Notes under the pieces: generated by a model
Databases searched by the model: none
What the model saw: only the letters and a program-made list of their open reading frames with translations
Told to the model about the DNA's origin: nothing
Made by a program: the position numbers and the translations under genes
In this document: piece after piece, positions 6,063-14,404 of the stretch
Layout: each line of letters starts with the position of its first letter
Position numbering within the stretch: the stretch's first letter is position 1
DNA from: a virus
IMG/VR virus record: IMGVR_UViG_3300032282_002415
Location: 1-64,000 of that record
DNA length: 64,000 bases
Reading direction: 5' to 3' (one strand)

Positions 6063-6956
6063 ATGAAGAGAGTTATAGTAGTAATAAGCTTAGTACTAGC
6101 AGGACTAACACCTGCTCATGCTGACACAGCCCCGACCTTAGTTTTAATTGACACAGGTGTTAATACTAAGTTATTTAGTAATATCGTACATGAGGTCTGT
6201 GCGATAGAGAGTGGCGCAGGTATCTGCCCTAACAAGAAAGCCTTTATGGAAGGCACAGGCTCAGCTAATCTACCTACCACTACTAACGCTACCTTTAGTC
6301 ACGGTACTCAGATGTTGAGTATCATTACTAAGGTTAGTCCAAGCGCAAATGTTATACCTATCAGAATTGTGGGCATGACAGATAAAGGCAATCCATACCT
6401 ATACTCATTAGACAGCGTTAAGACCGCATTAGATTGGGTAGTTGCTAACCGAGTTAAGTTCAACATCTCTGTAGTTAGTTTAGCTCAAGGAAAAATCTTT
6501 GCTGGTTGCCGTATGCCCGCAGGCATGGCAGAAGATTTAGCTGTACTCAAAACAAACAATGTTCAAGTAATAGCCTCAACGGGCAACGACAGTAACAGAA
6601 CCTCTGTATTCTCCCCTGCCTGTTCTCCTGATGTAATCTCAGTAGGAGCAACGGATAACCCAGCGCAAAAAGCAGGTGTAGCATGGAACAAGACAGACAA
6701 GCCATACATAGCTCGATACAGCAACGGCAACGCACAGACTACGCTCTATGCCAATGGTCGCTGGTTTGTAACTAACTTAGACGGCAGTACTAAGTTTATG
6801 GTTGGCACATCTAACGCCACAGCTTCAATAGCAAGTTGGGTGTTCTCTCACAAATTAAGTGATTGGAACTCAACATATGCTAACCTAATCAGTAACGCAA
6901 CAGGCACAGCAAGTAACGAGTGGCTTACAGGTCGCTACCTATTTATTGAAAGTTAA
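6063..6956 (+). CDS. Secreted subtilisin-like serine protease (S8 family), 297 aa
   Basis: Residues 1-20 form a clear signal peptide: a basic start, a VIVVISLVLAGL core and an AHA cleavage site. The mature chain shows the S8 catalytic triad. Asp30 lies in LIDTG, His80 in FSHGT and Ser250 in GTSNATAS. Asn175 in STGND is the likely oxyanion residue. There is no propeptide between the signal and the catalytic Asp, and the chain is shorter than typical subtilases (about 270-380). Four or five cysteines could form disulphides in an exported protein. ATG 6063 follows GGGAGAAAATAA. It could degrade host surface proteins, process phage structural proteins outside the cell, or exclude competitors. The substrate is unknown. 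Confidence 0.85.
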   Translation: MKRVIVVISLVLAGLTPAHADTAPTLVLIDTGVNTKLFSNIVHEVCAIESGAGICPNKKAFMEGTGSANLPTTTNATFSHGTQMLSIITKVSPSANVIPIRIVGMTDKGNPYLYSLDSVKTALDWVVANRVKFNISVVSLAQGKIFAGCRMPAGMAEDLAVLKTNNVQVIASTGNDSNRTSVFSPACSPDVISVGATDNPAQKAGVAWNKTDKPYIARYSNGNAQTTLYANGRWFVTNLDGSTKFMVGTSNATASIASWVFSHKLSDWNSTYANLISNATGTASNEWLTGRYLFIES

Positions 6957-6989
6957 GCTAAACTACACAGACCTAAGAAGGAGATACAC

Positions 6990-7277
6990 ATGGCAAAGAA
7001 AGTAAACGCAGTATTTAAGGCAAGCGTTCAGTTGAACGCAGATAAAGGTGGCGGTTGGTTAGCCTCATATCAAGCTGGAGCAGTTGATACCGAAGGTAAC
7101 TCTATGGAAGTTATTGTGTACTCAGCATGGAAGAACGCCTCAGCAGCAAAGCGTTGGATTAAGGAGAGAGTTATATCTGAGACTCCGCGCAAATCTATTA
7201 AGTGGGAAGTTAAAGCCACTAGCAACGAAAAACCGTCACACTTTGCGGGTGAGTTAGCCTACAAGGTGGAAGCATGA
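6990..7277 (+). CDS. Small phage hypothetical protein, 95 aa
   Basis: ATG 6990 follows AAGAAGGAGATACAC, one of the strongest ribosome-binding sites in the window, so high expression is likely. The protein is basic at its start, has a beta-rich Gly/Ser/Ala middle (GGGWLASYQAG) and a basic helix (AAKRWIKERVI). It lies at the end of the plus-strand block. No family is recognised. Confidence 0.65.
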   Translation: MAKKVNAVFKASVQLNADKGGGWLASYQAGAVDTEGNSMEVIVYSAWKNASAAKRWIKERVISETPRKSIKWEVKATSNEKPSHFAGELAYKVEA

Positions 7278-7378
7278 GTGTAATTATCCCTAACCCCGAT
7301 TGGGGCACTATCGGAACTCCGAAGGGTAATGAAGACCTAGAAGAGTACGAGATTGAAGAAGAAGAAGAGTACGAGTAA
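7274..7378 (+). CDS. Tiny acidic protein, 34 aa
   Basis: ATG 7274 overlaps the previous TGA and the ORF ends at TAA 7376-7378, two bases before the terminator hairpin. The C-terminal half is nearly all Glu and Tyr. The coupled start and position before the terminator support a real gene. The function is unknown. Confidence 0.5.
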   Translation: MSVIIPNPDWGTIGTPKGNEDLEEYEIEEEEEYE

Positions 7379-7380
7379 TT

Positions 7381-7412
7381 AAAAAGCCCCAGCTAATTAG
7401 CTGGGGCTTTTT
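7381..7412. terminator. Bidirectional rho-independent terminator between convergent blocks
   Basis: The 32-base palindrome has a GCCCCAGCTA arm paired with TAGCTGGGGC and is flanked by A5 on the left and T5 on the right. It therefore works for both the plus-strand block ending at 7378 and the minus-strand ribonucleotide reductase ending at 7417. Confidence 0.92.
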
Positions 7413-7416
7413 AATT

Positions 7417-9450
7417 TTACTGATTATCTTTTATTAGTTTTACTTCACACGCGTCAGTTGTACAGTACGCCTCACCAACAGCGTCAGCAGCCATACCTTC
7501 ATAGACACCAGCAAAGTCAATAGGAAAGAGAGTCATCTTGTACTCTTCATATTCTTCTGCGTTAATCTGAGTGTAGGGCATCTGCGGATAAACATGGTTG
7601 CCCGAAGGTAAGAACGAAACAGTTTTTAATTGCCCATCGTACATATGGAGAGATGTACCAACATCTTTGCTCTCGGTCTCAGGGTCAAAAGAGATAGTTA
7701 CAGAGACAGAGTTATCAGACCAGTATCGCTGAGCTGTAGCAGCTAAAGCCATCTTTTCATAGATAGAGACTTCTTTCTCAGAGCGCACAGCGTTAGACTC
7801 AACAGGGAAGAACACTACTGAAGTAGTTTTAGGTGACTCACTCGCAGCTTCGACTCGGTACTGTGCCATCTTAAAGAGAGGAAGCATAGGGTCAGAGTTA
7901 GCAAAGCGAATAGCACGAAGGAAGTGCTTACCACCAACGGGCCAATGAACTCCTGGGCTCTCACCAGCTAAGATACTTACTGTGCCTGATGGTTTAACAG
8001 TTGTCATCTTGATTGACTCACGGATACCAAGCCACTCTGAGTAAGACTTATCATAAGAGAGAATAGTTGAGTAACCTTCATCCATCCACTTACGGAGAAC
8101 TGGTAGCCCTTTATTATCTGCGAAATTTGCCACGCCCGAAATTGATGTACCAATACGGCGGTTACGCTGCATGATGGCGTTAGTCTCTTCCCAGTGAGTA
8201 GGCAAGAGAGTAACAGTTTTAGCGTAGAGGTAAGCAAACTTGAGAGTGCGCTTGAAGTCATCAAGAGAGTCATGTCTATTAAGATAAGTTTCAACAAGAG
8301 TACAACACTCAAAGCTTTCAAGAGATTGTTCAGCGCAAGGGTTGTAGCCAGCAATACGCCAGTCCTTGTTGTTCTCAGGGTCAGCAAGTCGCCCGTACTT
8401 ACGAGACACATCCATCCAGATAACTCCTGGCTCACCGTTGCGAGCAATTCCATCTACAATTGCGGAGAGGTCATCTCCTACATTTACAGATACAGAGTTG
8501 TTAGACATCCAAGCCCAACCTGGACTTGCTGGGTCATAAGAGTTGCGCTCTGGGAACTTCTCAGCGTTTTTTAGGTTGAGAAAGTTCTCATCATCTAAGC
8601 GACCCATCAACAACTCAGCTGAGCGGCGAACATTACCGCTTACTACACAGACTCCAATTAGGTTGCCGATGTCAGCAATATCTACACGACTTAGCTTCTC
8701 TCCAGCACGACCACCAAAGATAGAGTGGATGTAGTTATGAAGCTTTAGAAGCGGTTCATGTCCCGCTGCTGTTCCTCCAAATGTCTTGATTGGTTCACCC
8801 GCTGGGCGGATTTCTTTGTAATCAAATACTGGAGCCTTTGTATCTGGCTTGAGGTAGGAATTGATGAGGGAGGCTGTTGACTCAACCCAGCCTTCTCTGG
8901 TGTCGGGGATGACATATGTTTCTCCTTGCTGTGGTTCATAGATAGTGAATTCTTTATCGGCGCCTTTATCATCAAAGCCCACACCCACGCCAAGCATGGA
9001 GGCTTCCATAAGGAAGGCAAAGGGTTTTGCTGGGTCGGTCTTTGTCATAGACCCAGTTGATACAAACGCGCAATTTTGTAGGGCAGCTGAGTTCTTTTGC
9101 TCATTAACTAAGGGCGTTCCCATTACCCACAGACCTCTACCTGGCGGTGTCCACTTTAACTGGAACAAACGGTCAAATGCTTCCTTAGCTGAGGCTTGAG
9201 CTTTGGCATCGTTCCAAGGTAGTCGGTTGGATTTGGCGTGGTCTTTTTGAAGGGAGTACATGCCGTTGATAACACGCTCACATACATCTACCCAAGTTTC
9301 TTTAGTTCCATCAGCTTTTAAACGTGAGTAGGTTCTAAGAAAGGTAATCTCTCCAACTGAATTGCCTGCCGCATCTTGATATCCCCACGGAACTTTCTTA
9401 TCTCTATAAGCGGTAAGAAATTCTTCTGCCAAACGAAACGACAAAGCCAT
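7417..9450 (-). CDS. nrdJ: Adenosylcobalamin-dependent (class II) ribonucleotide reductase, 677 aa
   Basis: The enzyme reduces ribonucleotides to deoxyribonucleotides by a B12-generated thiyl radical. The NPCAE motif (Asn370, Cys372, Glu374), the following ECC (382-383) and Cys127 in NCAFVST match the active site of monomeric Lactobacillus-type triphosphate reductases. The C-terminal pair Cys663-x4-Cys668 matches the re-reducing cysteines of that type. ATG 9450 follows AGCAGGAT; a longer 711-aa frame starts upstream but adds 34 poorly folded residues. It is followed by the 7381-7412 terminator. No cobalamin synthesis genes or clear cobalamin riboswitch are seen, so the host must supply B12. 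Confidence 0.93.
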   Translation of the reverse strand: MALSFRLAEEFLTAYRDKKVPWGYQDAAGNSVGEITFLRTYSRLKADGTKETWVDVCERVINGMYSLQKDHAKSNRLPWNDAKAQASAKEAFDRLFQLKWTPPGRGLWVMGTPLVNEQKNSAALQNCAFVSTGSMTKTDPAKPFAFLMEASMLGVGVGFDDKGADKEFTIYEPQQGETYVIPDTREGWVESTASLINSYLKPDTKAPVFDYKEIRPAGEPIKTFGGTAAGHEPLLKLHNYIHSIFGGRAGEKLSRVDIADIGNLIGVCVVSGNVRRSAELLMGRLDDENFLNLKNAEKFPERNSYDPASPGWAWMSNNSVSVNVGDDLSAIVDGIARNGEPGVIWMDVSRKYGRLADPENNKDWRIAGYNPCAEQSLESFECCTLVETYLNRHDSLDDFKRTLKFAYLYAKTVTLLPTHWEETNAIMQRNRRIGTSISGVANFADNKGLPVLRKWMDEGYSTILSYDKSYSEWLGIRESIKMTTVKPSGTVSILAGESPGVHWPVGGKHFLRAIRFANSDPMLPLFKMAQYRVEAASESPKTTSVVFFPVESNAVRSEKEVSIYEKMALAATAQRYWSDNSVSVTISFDPETESKDVGTSLHMYDGQLKTVSFLPSGNHVYPQMPYTQINAEEYEEYKMTLFPIDFAGVYEGMAADAVGEAYCTTDACEVKLIKDNQ

Positions 9451-9597
9451 GTAAATCCTGCTTTCTTTATTGCTCCTGATGGGGAGAGGTTGATAGTGTA
9501 GCAAACCTGACCCTAACCTACAGGGGCTGCGATGTCTAACTCTAGGAGACACACCGTTTCATACAATAAGACTGACTCTTATCGCATAAGAAAAAAA
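9451..9597 (-). promoter_or_regulatory. Intergenic region upstream of nrdJ
   Basis: This 147-base gap is large for the minus-strand block. It holds the near-palindrome CTTATCGCATAAG (9578-9590), which recurs with one mismatch at 1715-1727, and a TACACT -10-like element near 9500. I see no conserved B12 box, so a cobalamin riboswitch is not supported. It probably contains a promoter for nrdJ. Confidence 0.3.
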
Positions 9598-11079
9598 CTA
9601 TTTATCTTCCAATGACTCACTAATAATTCGTGTTGTCTGTACTTCATTTAGACCATTATCAGGGAGTTCTTTTAACGCTTGAGCCCTATCTCCGAAGATA
9701 GAACTCAACACTCCAGAAGCTCCTTGGCGTTCAACTGTCATACGAATAAACTCTCTTGAGTCATCCAATTCTTTAGTTGTTTTAATCAATTTAAATAGTC
9801 GGTCAATCTCTTGCGAAACATTTGGGTCTGCGTATCCACCGTTCATTTCTTCCGCAAAACGCATGAAAGCAACGCGTTGTCCCTGCATTTCAATGATGGA
9901 GTTAATCAAACTCTTTAGTTGGTCTTTAGTCTTTACCTCTATTGGCAATTTAAATGCGCACATGCTTTGAGGCTTGAAAGCTGGGCAATTAGTGGCAACA
10001 AAACATGTATCGCATTGACGTAAACTTGTATCTTGGGACTGAACAACAGGCACATCTTTAATGACATCGTGACCCTCTTCATCCTGCTCAACTATGCTTT
10101 TATAGGCATATCCAAAGACGGGTAAATTGCCCATTTCCTGTGGATTTCGCGGCTCAACTTTCCGCATGTAACCCCCCTTGTTATCGCTTACGACAGGGGT
10201 ACTTTCCGCTTCTTCTTCACCATACATATCATCACTGTTATCGTATAACAAGTTATCGTCTGACTTACCGTTCATTGTATTGAGCCTCACTTCTAGTTGT
10301 TCAAACGACCATACTGCTAGACGACATACCTCTTGTGGGTCATCTTCCATAATTAAATCAAAACTTAAACCAGCTTTATCATAGACCGCTTTATGTCTAG
10401 GGCGAGCCTGCTCTTTCATCTTCTTTGGGTATCTAACTAATCTAGTTCCATCCCAAATTATTGTCTCACCGTGGAGCATTGGAGCTATCCACGATAAAGT
10501 GCTGGCTGACTCTACCTTCACCTGTCTTAAGTTGTCTGGCTTTGCCGTGTTGATGGCATGGAATCTAGTGCCATTACGGTTGGAGTAGGTCTTGGTTAAG
10601 GTGGCTAATTGGGTCTCATGTTCTATGTCCTCGCCCAAAATTCCAATATCAAGGTAGGAATCAACCATGCTTCTCAAGCCTTCAGCGCCTGTCTGAGCCT
10701 GCCAGATAGGTTGAAACTTGCCTGGAGGTACCTCTGACCAACAAGTACGTCTCTGGTTGGCTATAAATTCTGGACTTAGTAATGGGTGTGTTACTTCGTT
10801 AAAAGTGGTCAACCTGTCGATGTTATTAGCTACAAATTCCTCATACCCAACCGCAAAATCTTCCAATTCATTTGCGGTTAATTTCTCAACTTTGGGGACA
10901 CCAGCATGTACATAGACATGGGTGTCTGAACTAAAGTAGTTATCAATTAAATACGCCTTGGTCTTTGGCAGCCCGCGCTTTACTAGACGCCAATAGCTCA
11001 CACCAACGTGGTTGGCTGTAGTGGTCTCTAAAAGGGTACGGTTGCTAGGGACTTCAGCACCTAAGTAGATGATTTTCAA
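9598..11079 (-). CDS. Large conserved unknown protein with a cysteine cluster; possible TIM-barrel domain, 493 aa
   Basis: TTG 11079 is chosen because it overlaps the TGA of the upstream gene (TTGA), giving translational coupling; an in-frame start at 11142 lies deep in that gene. The N-terminal 260 residues show alternating strands and helices (IIYLGAEV, FQPIWQAQ, YLDIGILG, SWIAPMLHG), weakly reminiscent of the barrel of tRNA-guanine transglycosylase/DpdA proteins. Around residue 370 there is a Cys cluster (CDTC-x5-C-x8-C) that could hold zinc or Fe-S. The C-terminal 130 residues are helical. Function is not established, and no 7-deazaguanine synthesis genes are in the window. Confidence 0.6.
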   Translation of the reverse strand: MKIIYLGAEVPSNRTLLETTTANHVGVSYWRLVKRGLPKTKAYLIDNYFSSDTHVYVHAGVPKVEKLTANELEDFAVGYEEFVANNIDRLTTFNEVTHPLLSPEFIANQRRTCWSEVPPGKFQPIWQAQTGAEGLRSMVDSYLDIGILGEDIEHETQLATLTKTYSNRNGTRFHAINTAKPDNLRQVKVESASTLSWIAPMLHGETIIWDGTRLVRYPKKMKEQARPRHKAVYDKAGLSFDLIMEDDPQEVCRLAVWSFEQLEVRLNTMNGKSDDNLLYDNSDDMYGEEEAESTPVVSDNKGGYMRKVEPRNPQEMGNLPVFGYAYKSIVEQDEEGHDVIKDVPVVQSQDTSLRQCDTCFVATNCPAFKPQSMCAFKLPIEVKTKDQLKSLINSIIEMQGQRVAFMRFAEEMNGGYADPNVSQEIDRLFKLIKTTKELDDSREFIRMTVERQGASGVLSSIFGDRAQALKELPDNGLNEVQTTRIISESLEDK

Positions 11080-11531
11080 ACGCGAGGGTCTTCCCGCAGC
11101 ATCTCCATCTGCTTGTCCATCTCTTCTTCCACGGCTTTCCAACTACGAATACCTTGGCGTCCATCTGGGCGGAATTCTGGGCGCAAATAATTTGGGTGCA
11201 GGAACAGCAGAGTATCTATGCCTTCTTCAAGTAATTTCTTAGCTAAATCAACATTGGCGGTTACTACTACTTCAATCTTTCCTTGAGAACGGCAGTATTT
11301 AACCTGCTCAAACTCTAAATCATCTACAACTCCTGGAACGGAGTTATCTACAAGGTCATCAAAGTTATTTATCTTATGTTCTAGTAACCAGCGGTGTGAC
11401 TTCTCTTTATTCTCTGACAATAGAACTACACGCATATCTTCACTAAACATGCGGTATAGCGCCATACCAGAATAGATAGGCGCGTTAGTGGTGTGACGCA
11501 GTACGCCATCTACAAACATTACAATTGCCAC
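11076..11531 (-). CDS. Possible HAD-like protein, 151 aa
   Basis: The N-terminus IVMFVDGVL resembles HAD motif I (hhhhDxDGxL) but lacks the first nucleophilic Asp. A later RVVLLSENKEKSHRWLLEH resembles HAD motif II, and VVVTANVDLAKKLLEEGI the following repeat. It may be a degenerate phosphatase or a fold without catalysis. It is coupled to the gene at 9598-11079, and a nucleotidyltransferase-like gene lies just upstream. The function is unknown. Confidence 0.5.
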   Translation of the reverse strand: MAIVMFVDGVLRHTTNAPIYSGMALYRMFSEDMRVVLLSENKEKSHRWLLEHKINNFDDLVDNSVPGVVDDLEFEQVKYCRSQGKIEVVVTANVDLAKKLLEEGIDTLLFLHPNYLRPEFRPDGRQGIRSWKAVEEEMDKQMEMLREDPRV

Positions 11532-11554
11532 GATTTATTTCTCCGATTAAATTG

Positions 11555-12484
11555 TTATTTAGGTGTTATTGCTCTGCGAATCAGAACCCTAGCATCTGGG
11601 AGTTCCATACCATAGGTTTGGGACTCAAATTCTTGACGTGTCTTTTTAGAAATATCTTTTAACTTTTTTAATGCTTGTACAACGCCAGTTTCTTTTCCAG
11701 ATTGCCAACGGAAGTTAGCGTAGTCTAAATAACCCTGTCCACTCTGGCTAAACGCAGCGCTTCTTCCGTGGTGTAAATCTTCAAATAAAGCTGCACCTTG
11801 TTCAACCGCCAATTTTAACGCGGTCTCTGCGTTGATACGAGCAGCTGAGGATGTGGCAGTGCCAATACTTCCTAGCGCATCTGCGTAACGAGCTAAGATT
11901 TCAACTGCCATATTCTTATCTCTAGTTACTCGGCGTTCCCAGTCTCTACCTACAGTTAAGGATAGTTGCTGTGGGGCAACTGTCCAGTCATCATCTGTTA
12001 GTGAATATGCGGCGTAAGGTTTGATGTTACGAATATCTGTTTGAACATTTACATAAAAGGTAAGCTCAAATGAATCTAAGTAATTCTCGGTAAGGGGTTG
12101 TAATTCCGCCCTAAAATTTTCGTTAAACATATCTGAAACTTCTTTATCGCTAAATCCTGAATATTTAGGGTTAGATTGCTTAAACTTTATATAGTCCACA
12201 CCTATTAAACAATCTAAATCTGCTGGGCTTCTATTGGCTGCCCATTGGTAGGACACGCCTGAGCCTGCCAACCACGCATGAATATAAGCTTGAGGGTTAT
12301 AATATTTGGCTTCTAAGTGTTCAAATAAAACTCTTAAAATCCCATTTCTAACAGCGCCAATTAACTGGTTATCACGAAATAAGCGAGGGTCTAATCCAGC
12401 TTGCGGATTACTAAAATATGATGTCTCTGATGGTTCTGGTGAGACGGGCACTGCGTTGGCAGATAACGCCTCATTTAAATTCAT
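11555..12484 (-). CDS. Nucleotidyltransferase-like protein, 309 aa
   Basis: Residues 71-95 show the hallmarks of the polymerase-beta-type nucleotidyltransferase fold: LAGSG (72-76) followed by PADLDCLIG with Asp89 and Asp91 as metal ligands. A later strand with acidic residues (ELTFYVNVQTD) could supply the third carboxylate. The C-terminal 120 residues are helical. Related actinophage proteins are annotated as nucleotidyltransferases. The substrate (tRNA, protein or small molecule) cannot be told from sequence. Confidence 0.65.
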   Translation of the reverse strand: MNLNEALSANAVPVSPEPSETSYFSNPQAGLDPRLFRDNQLIGAVRNGILRVLFEHLEAKYYNPQAYIHAWLAGSGVSYQWAANRSPADLDCLIGVDYIKFKQSNPKYSGFSDKEVSDMFNENFRAELQPLTENYLDSFELTFYVNVQTDIRNIKPYAAYSLTDDDWTVAPQQLSLTVGRDWERRVTRDKNMAVEILARYADALGSIGTATSSAARINAETALKLAVEQGAALFEDLHHGRSAAFSQSGQGYLDYANFRWQSGKETGVVQALKKLKDISKKTRQEFESQTYGMELPDARVLIRRAITPK

Positions 12485-12491
12485 TTAAGTA

Positions 12492-12698
12492 TTATAGTTC
12501 TTTTTCTTTCGGTTCTTTGTATGTAACATCATAACGCTGCAATTTTTCTTGCTCGTTGTTTGTATAAGATGTTCCCATATAGTTACACTCACGGTGCGCT
12601 GCACGAAATGCTTCACTTAAAACGTCCAAGCGCAACTCATTCGTTGTTTCATATTGAAATGAAGCTGTACAGTTACAAGTCATTTCTATAAACGCCAT
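12492..12698 (-). CDS. Small cysteine-containing hypothetical protein, 68 aa
   Basis: The N-terminus IEMTCNCTASFQYE and a central REC give three cysteines and a nearby His (AAHREC), a possible metal site. It ends with a Lys/Glu-rich tail and lies 7 bases upstream of the nucleotidyltransferase-like gene in the same direction. No family is recognised. Confidence 0.6.
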   Translation of the reverse strand: MAFIEMTCNCTASFQYETTNELRLDVLSEAFRAAHRECNYMGTSYTNNEQEKLQRYDVTYKEPKEKEL

Positions 12699-12719
12699 TG
12701 TGCGCCCCTTACTGTGTAG

Positions 12720-12983
12720 TTACAGTATACCCTTATCTGATAGGGCTTGGCGGATTGAACTCGCAGTTCTTTCTGACTCTGGGGCTGGCGCCTGGGGGAA
12801 CTTACTAATGACCAAATTGGCTAGGTCATCACTGTCAATTAACTCAAATATCTCTCTACAGCCCGCTTTTATATCATTACGGCTGGCAATACGGTTAATA
12901 TCCAACTCTAAACCAAAATCAGTATAGGCAAAAAACGACCCATCATCGCGTTTTACTACAATAAATGCGGTTTCCCCCTGCAT
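12720..12983 (-). CDS. Small hypothetical protein, 87 aa
   Basis: ATG 12983 overlaps the preceding stop (TAATG), which makes it more likely than the in-frame start at 13052 inside the upstream gene. The N-terminal half is a beta hairpin (TAFIVVKRDDGSFFAYTDF) followed by helices and a C-terminal segment rich in Ser, Glu and Ala. No family is recognised. Confidence 0.6.
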   Translation of the reverse strand: MQGETAFIVVKRDDGSFFAYTDFGLELDINRIASRNDIKAGCREIFELIDSDDLANLVISKFPQAPAPESERTASSIRQALSDKGIL

Positions 12984-13558
12984 TAGTTGTACAGACCCTT
13001 TTTCTTGTACGCCTTTTCCTGAATTACGGACTTTACTGGGCAGTAATCGCATAGGTAAACCTTTGGGCCATTACCAGCTTTATCCAAGCCAGCCTCTTTA
13101 CGTTCTTTGGCGGTGTCTGGAGTAAGCAATTTCTTTTCGCTCTTGTAATCGCCACAATCTTTAGTCTGTTTATGGGCAATCCAACAGGTCATAGCATCGC
13201 TTGTAAAGTTCTCTTTAGTTGCGTAGAACTGAGTGCCAAACACATCAAGTCCTTGTGAACCTGTCTGTAGCTGTTGAATAATGCTTTCTTTTACCTTTGG
13301 AATAACCCAATATTTTGTAGGTAAATGCCCTACACGGCGGTCATCAGCATTTGTACATTTGCGTTCAATATGTTGGTCAATAAAAAAGCGCAAGGAATGG
13401 TCATATTGAACAGTGTTCTCGCCACCTTCTGGCCCCTCATAAGCAGGGACTTCTTCAATGGTTTTACACTTAGCGCAGATGAGCAACCGCATCATAGGCT
13501 CATTTGGATTTACCTTGTTATCTTTTAACGTAGATAAATCAAAGGCATTAGAATTCAT
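12983..13558 (-). CDS. Cysteine-containing phage hypothetical protein, 191 aa
   Basis: CAKC near residue 28 and CDYC near residue 170 could form one or two zinc sites; further cysteines lie at about 68, 124 and 135 (ERKC, MTCW, KDCG). The middle is mixed alpha/beta. It is coupled to the gene at 12720. The pattern fits a conserved actinophage protein of unknown function, though I cannot name a family. Confidence 0.6.
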   Translation of the reverse strand: MNSNAFDLSTLKDNKVNPNEPMMRLLICAKCKTIEEVPAYEGPEGGENTVQYDHSLRFFIDQHIERKCTNADDRRVGHLPTKYWVIPKVKESIIQQLQTGSQGLDVFGTQFYATKENFTSDAMTCWIAHKQTKDCGDYKSEKKLLTPDTAKERKEAGLDKAGNGPKVYLCDYCPVKSVIQEKAYKKKGLYN

Positions 13559-13600
13559 TAGTGCTCCTTATTTTAGACCAAGTGAATGATACCAGTTTTA

Positions 13601-13987
13601 CTACAAATTGCCTTTAAGCCGCGCTTCTTTCTCAGCTAAACGTGCTCTTTCTAAGTTACTCATACGCTTTGGAGCAGGAGCAGGTGCCACAGCTTTTTTG
13701 CGTGGTGCTGCCTCTTCAACTTTAGGTGCTTCTTTTTTAGGCTCTACTGGTTTGTACTTTGGCTTTGTTTTCTTAGCTACTACTGGTTTTGGTTCAGATG
13801 ATGGATAACGAGTAGATGGCTTTGGCTCTTCTTCATTGCCTTCTTTAACTGGCATCCACATACGGTTATACATAACTTTAATCTTTGGGTTATTTTCACG
13901 ATTCGCCAAAATTCCAGCATGAATAGGGTTACCTTTATCTATATTGATACGTCTAACGCTATCGGGCCCACGGTCTTCAGGAAGCAT
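13601..13987 (-). CDS. Pro/Lys/Ala-rich protein with DRGxD N-terminal tag, 128 aa
   Basis: The N-terminus (MLPEDRGPDSVRRIN) is related to the MxxDRAxD...R tag of genes at 13987, 14404 and 16698. Residues 55-110 are a low-complexity Lys/Pro/Glu/Ala tract resembling histone H1-type tails (KPKYKPVEPKKEAP). The end is a short helix rich in Arg and Glu. It may bind DNA or be carried in the virion, both inferred. Confidence 0.6.
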   Translation of the reverse strand: MLPEDRGPDSVRRINIDKGNPIHAGILANRENNPKIKVMYNRMWMPVKEGNEEEPKPSTRYPSSEPKPVVAKKTKPKYKPVEPKKEAPKVEEAAPRKKAVAPAPAPKRMSNLERARLAEKEARLKGNL

Positions 13988-14199
13988 TACTTTTCCTTGC
14001 TGTAGTGCTGAGCCATTTCGTCTTGCGTCTCAGGAGTGTTGTACCAATGCTCTGGATAATCGCCTTGAGCTTTTTCTTCAGCAGCTTTATCGTTCATATC
14101 TGCTAGCTCAGCACCAAACTTCTTATGCAACCATTCAGTTGGGTCTTCGTGCTCAATGTTAGCCACGCGATTTGAATCGTTTGCTCTATCCTTTGTCAT
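13987..14199 (-). CDS. Small DRAND-tagged protein, 70 aa
   Basis: It begins MTKDRANDSNR, nearly the same N-terminal motif as genes at 14404 and 16698. The remainder is acidic and helical with a conserved-looking WLHKKFG segment. The stop overlaps the downstream start by one base and the start overlaps the upstream gene by 14 bases. The function is unknown. Confidence 0.65.
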   Translation of the reverse strand: MTKDRANDSNRVANIEHEDPTEWLHKKFGAELADMNDKAAEEKAQGDYPEHWYNTPETQDEMAQHYSKEK

Positions 14200-14404
14200 T
14201 GATTTCCTTATCGTACATATGTTCTAAATGTAGTTCTTCTATATGCTTATCAAATGCTTTTCCTGGGTCTTTAGGAAGTCTATCTTGTTCTTCCTGTGGA
14301 AGATGCCTTAGCCAATCAAATTGAACATTAGTATCCCATTCGTGTTTTACTGGCTCATCACCAGGAAGGGCGTACTCGTCAAATTGACCCGCTGTGGGCT
14401 TCAT
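14186..14404 (-). CDS. Small acidic hypothetical protein, 72 aa
   Basis: A polar, acidic protein containing DWLRHLPQEEQDRLPKDPG and several His residues near the C-terminus (HIEELHLEHMYDKE). It lacks the N-terminal tag of its neighbours. Overlaps couple it to both flanking genes. No family is recognised. Confidence 0.6.
   Translation of the reverse strand: MKPTAGQFDEYALPGDEPVKHEWDTNVQFDWLRHLPQEEQDRLPKDPGKAFDKHIEELHLEHMYDKEINDKG

Noticed and set aside
8004-8453. Long open frames antisense or out of frame within the ribonucleotide reductase gene (also at 8194, 8543, 8745, 8945).
   Set aside because: They lack ribosome-binding sites and family motifs, and they overlap a well-conserved enzyme completely.
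9451-9597. Possible cobalamin riboswitch upstream of the B12-dependent reductase.
   Set aside because: I could not find a B12 box or the conserved core of that riboswitch, and the gap of 147 bases is too short for the usual element.
9598-11079. Assigning the 493-aa protein as a radical SAM enzyme because of its cysteine cluster.
   Set aside because: Cysteine spacing (C-x2-C-x5-C-x8-C) does not fit CxxxCxxC, and the cluster lies late in the chain, not at the start of a barrel.
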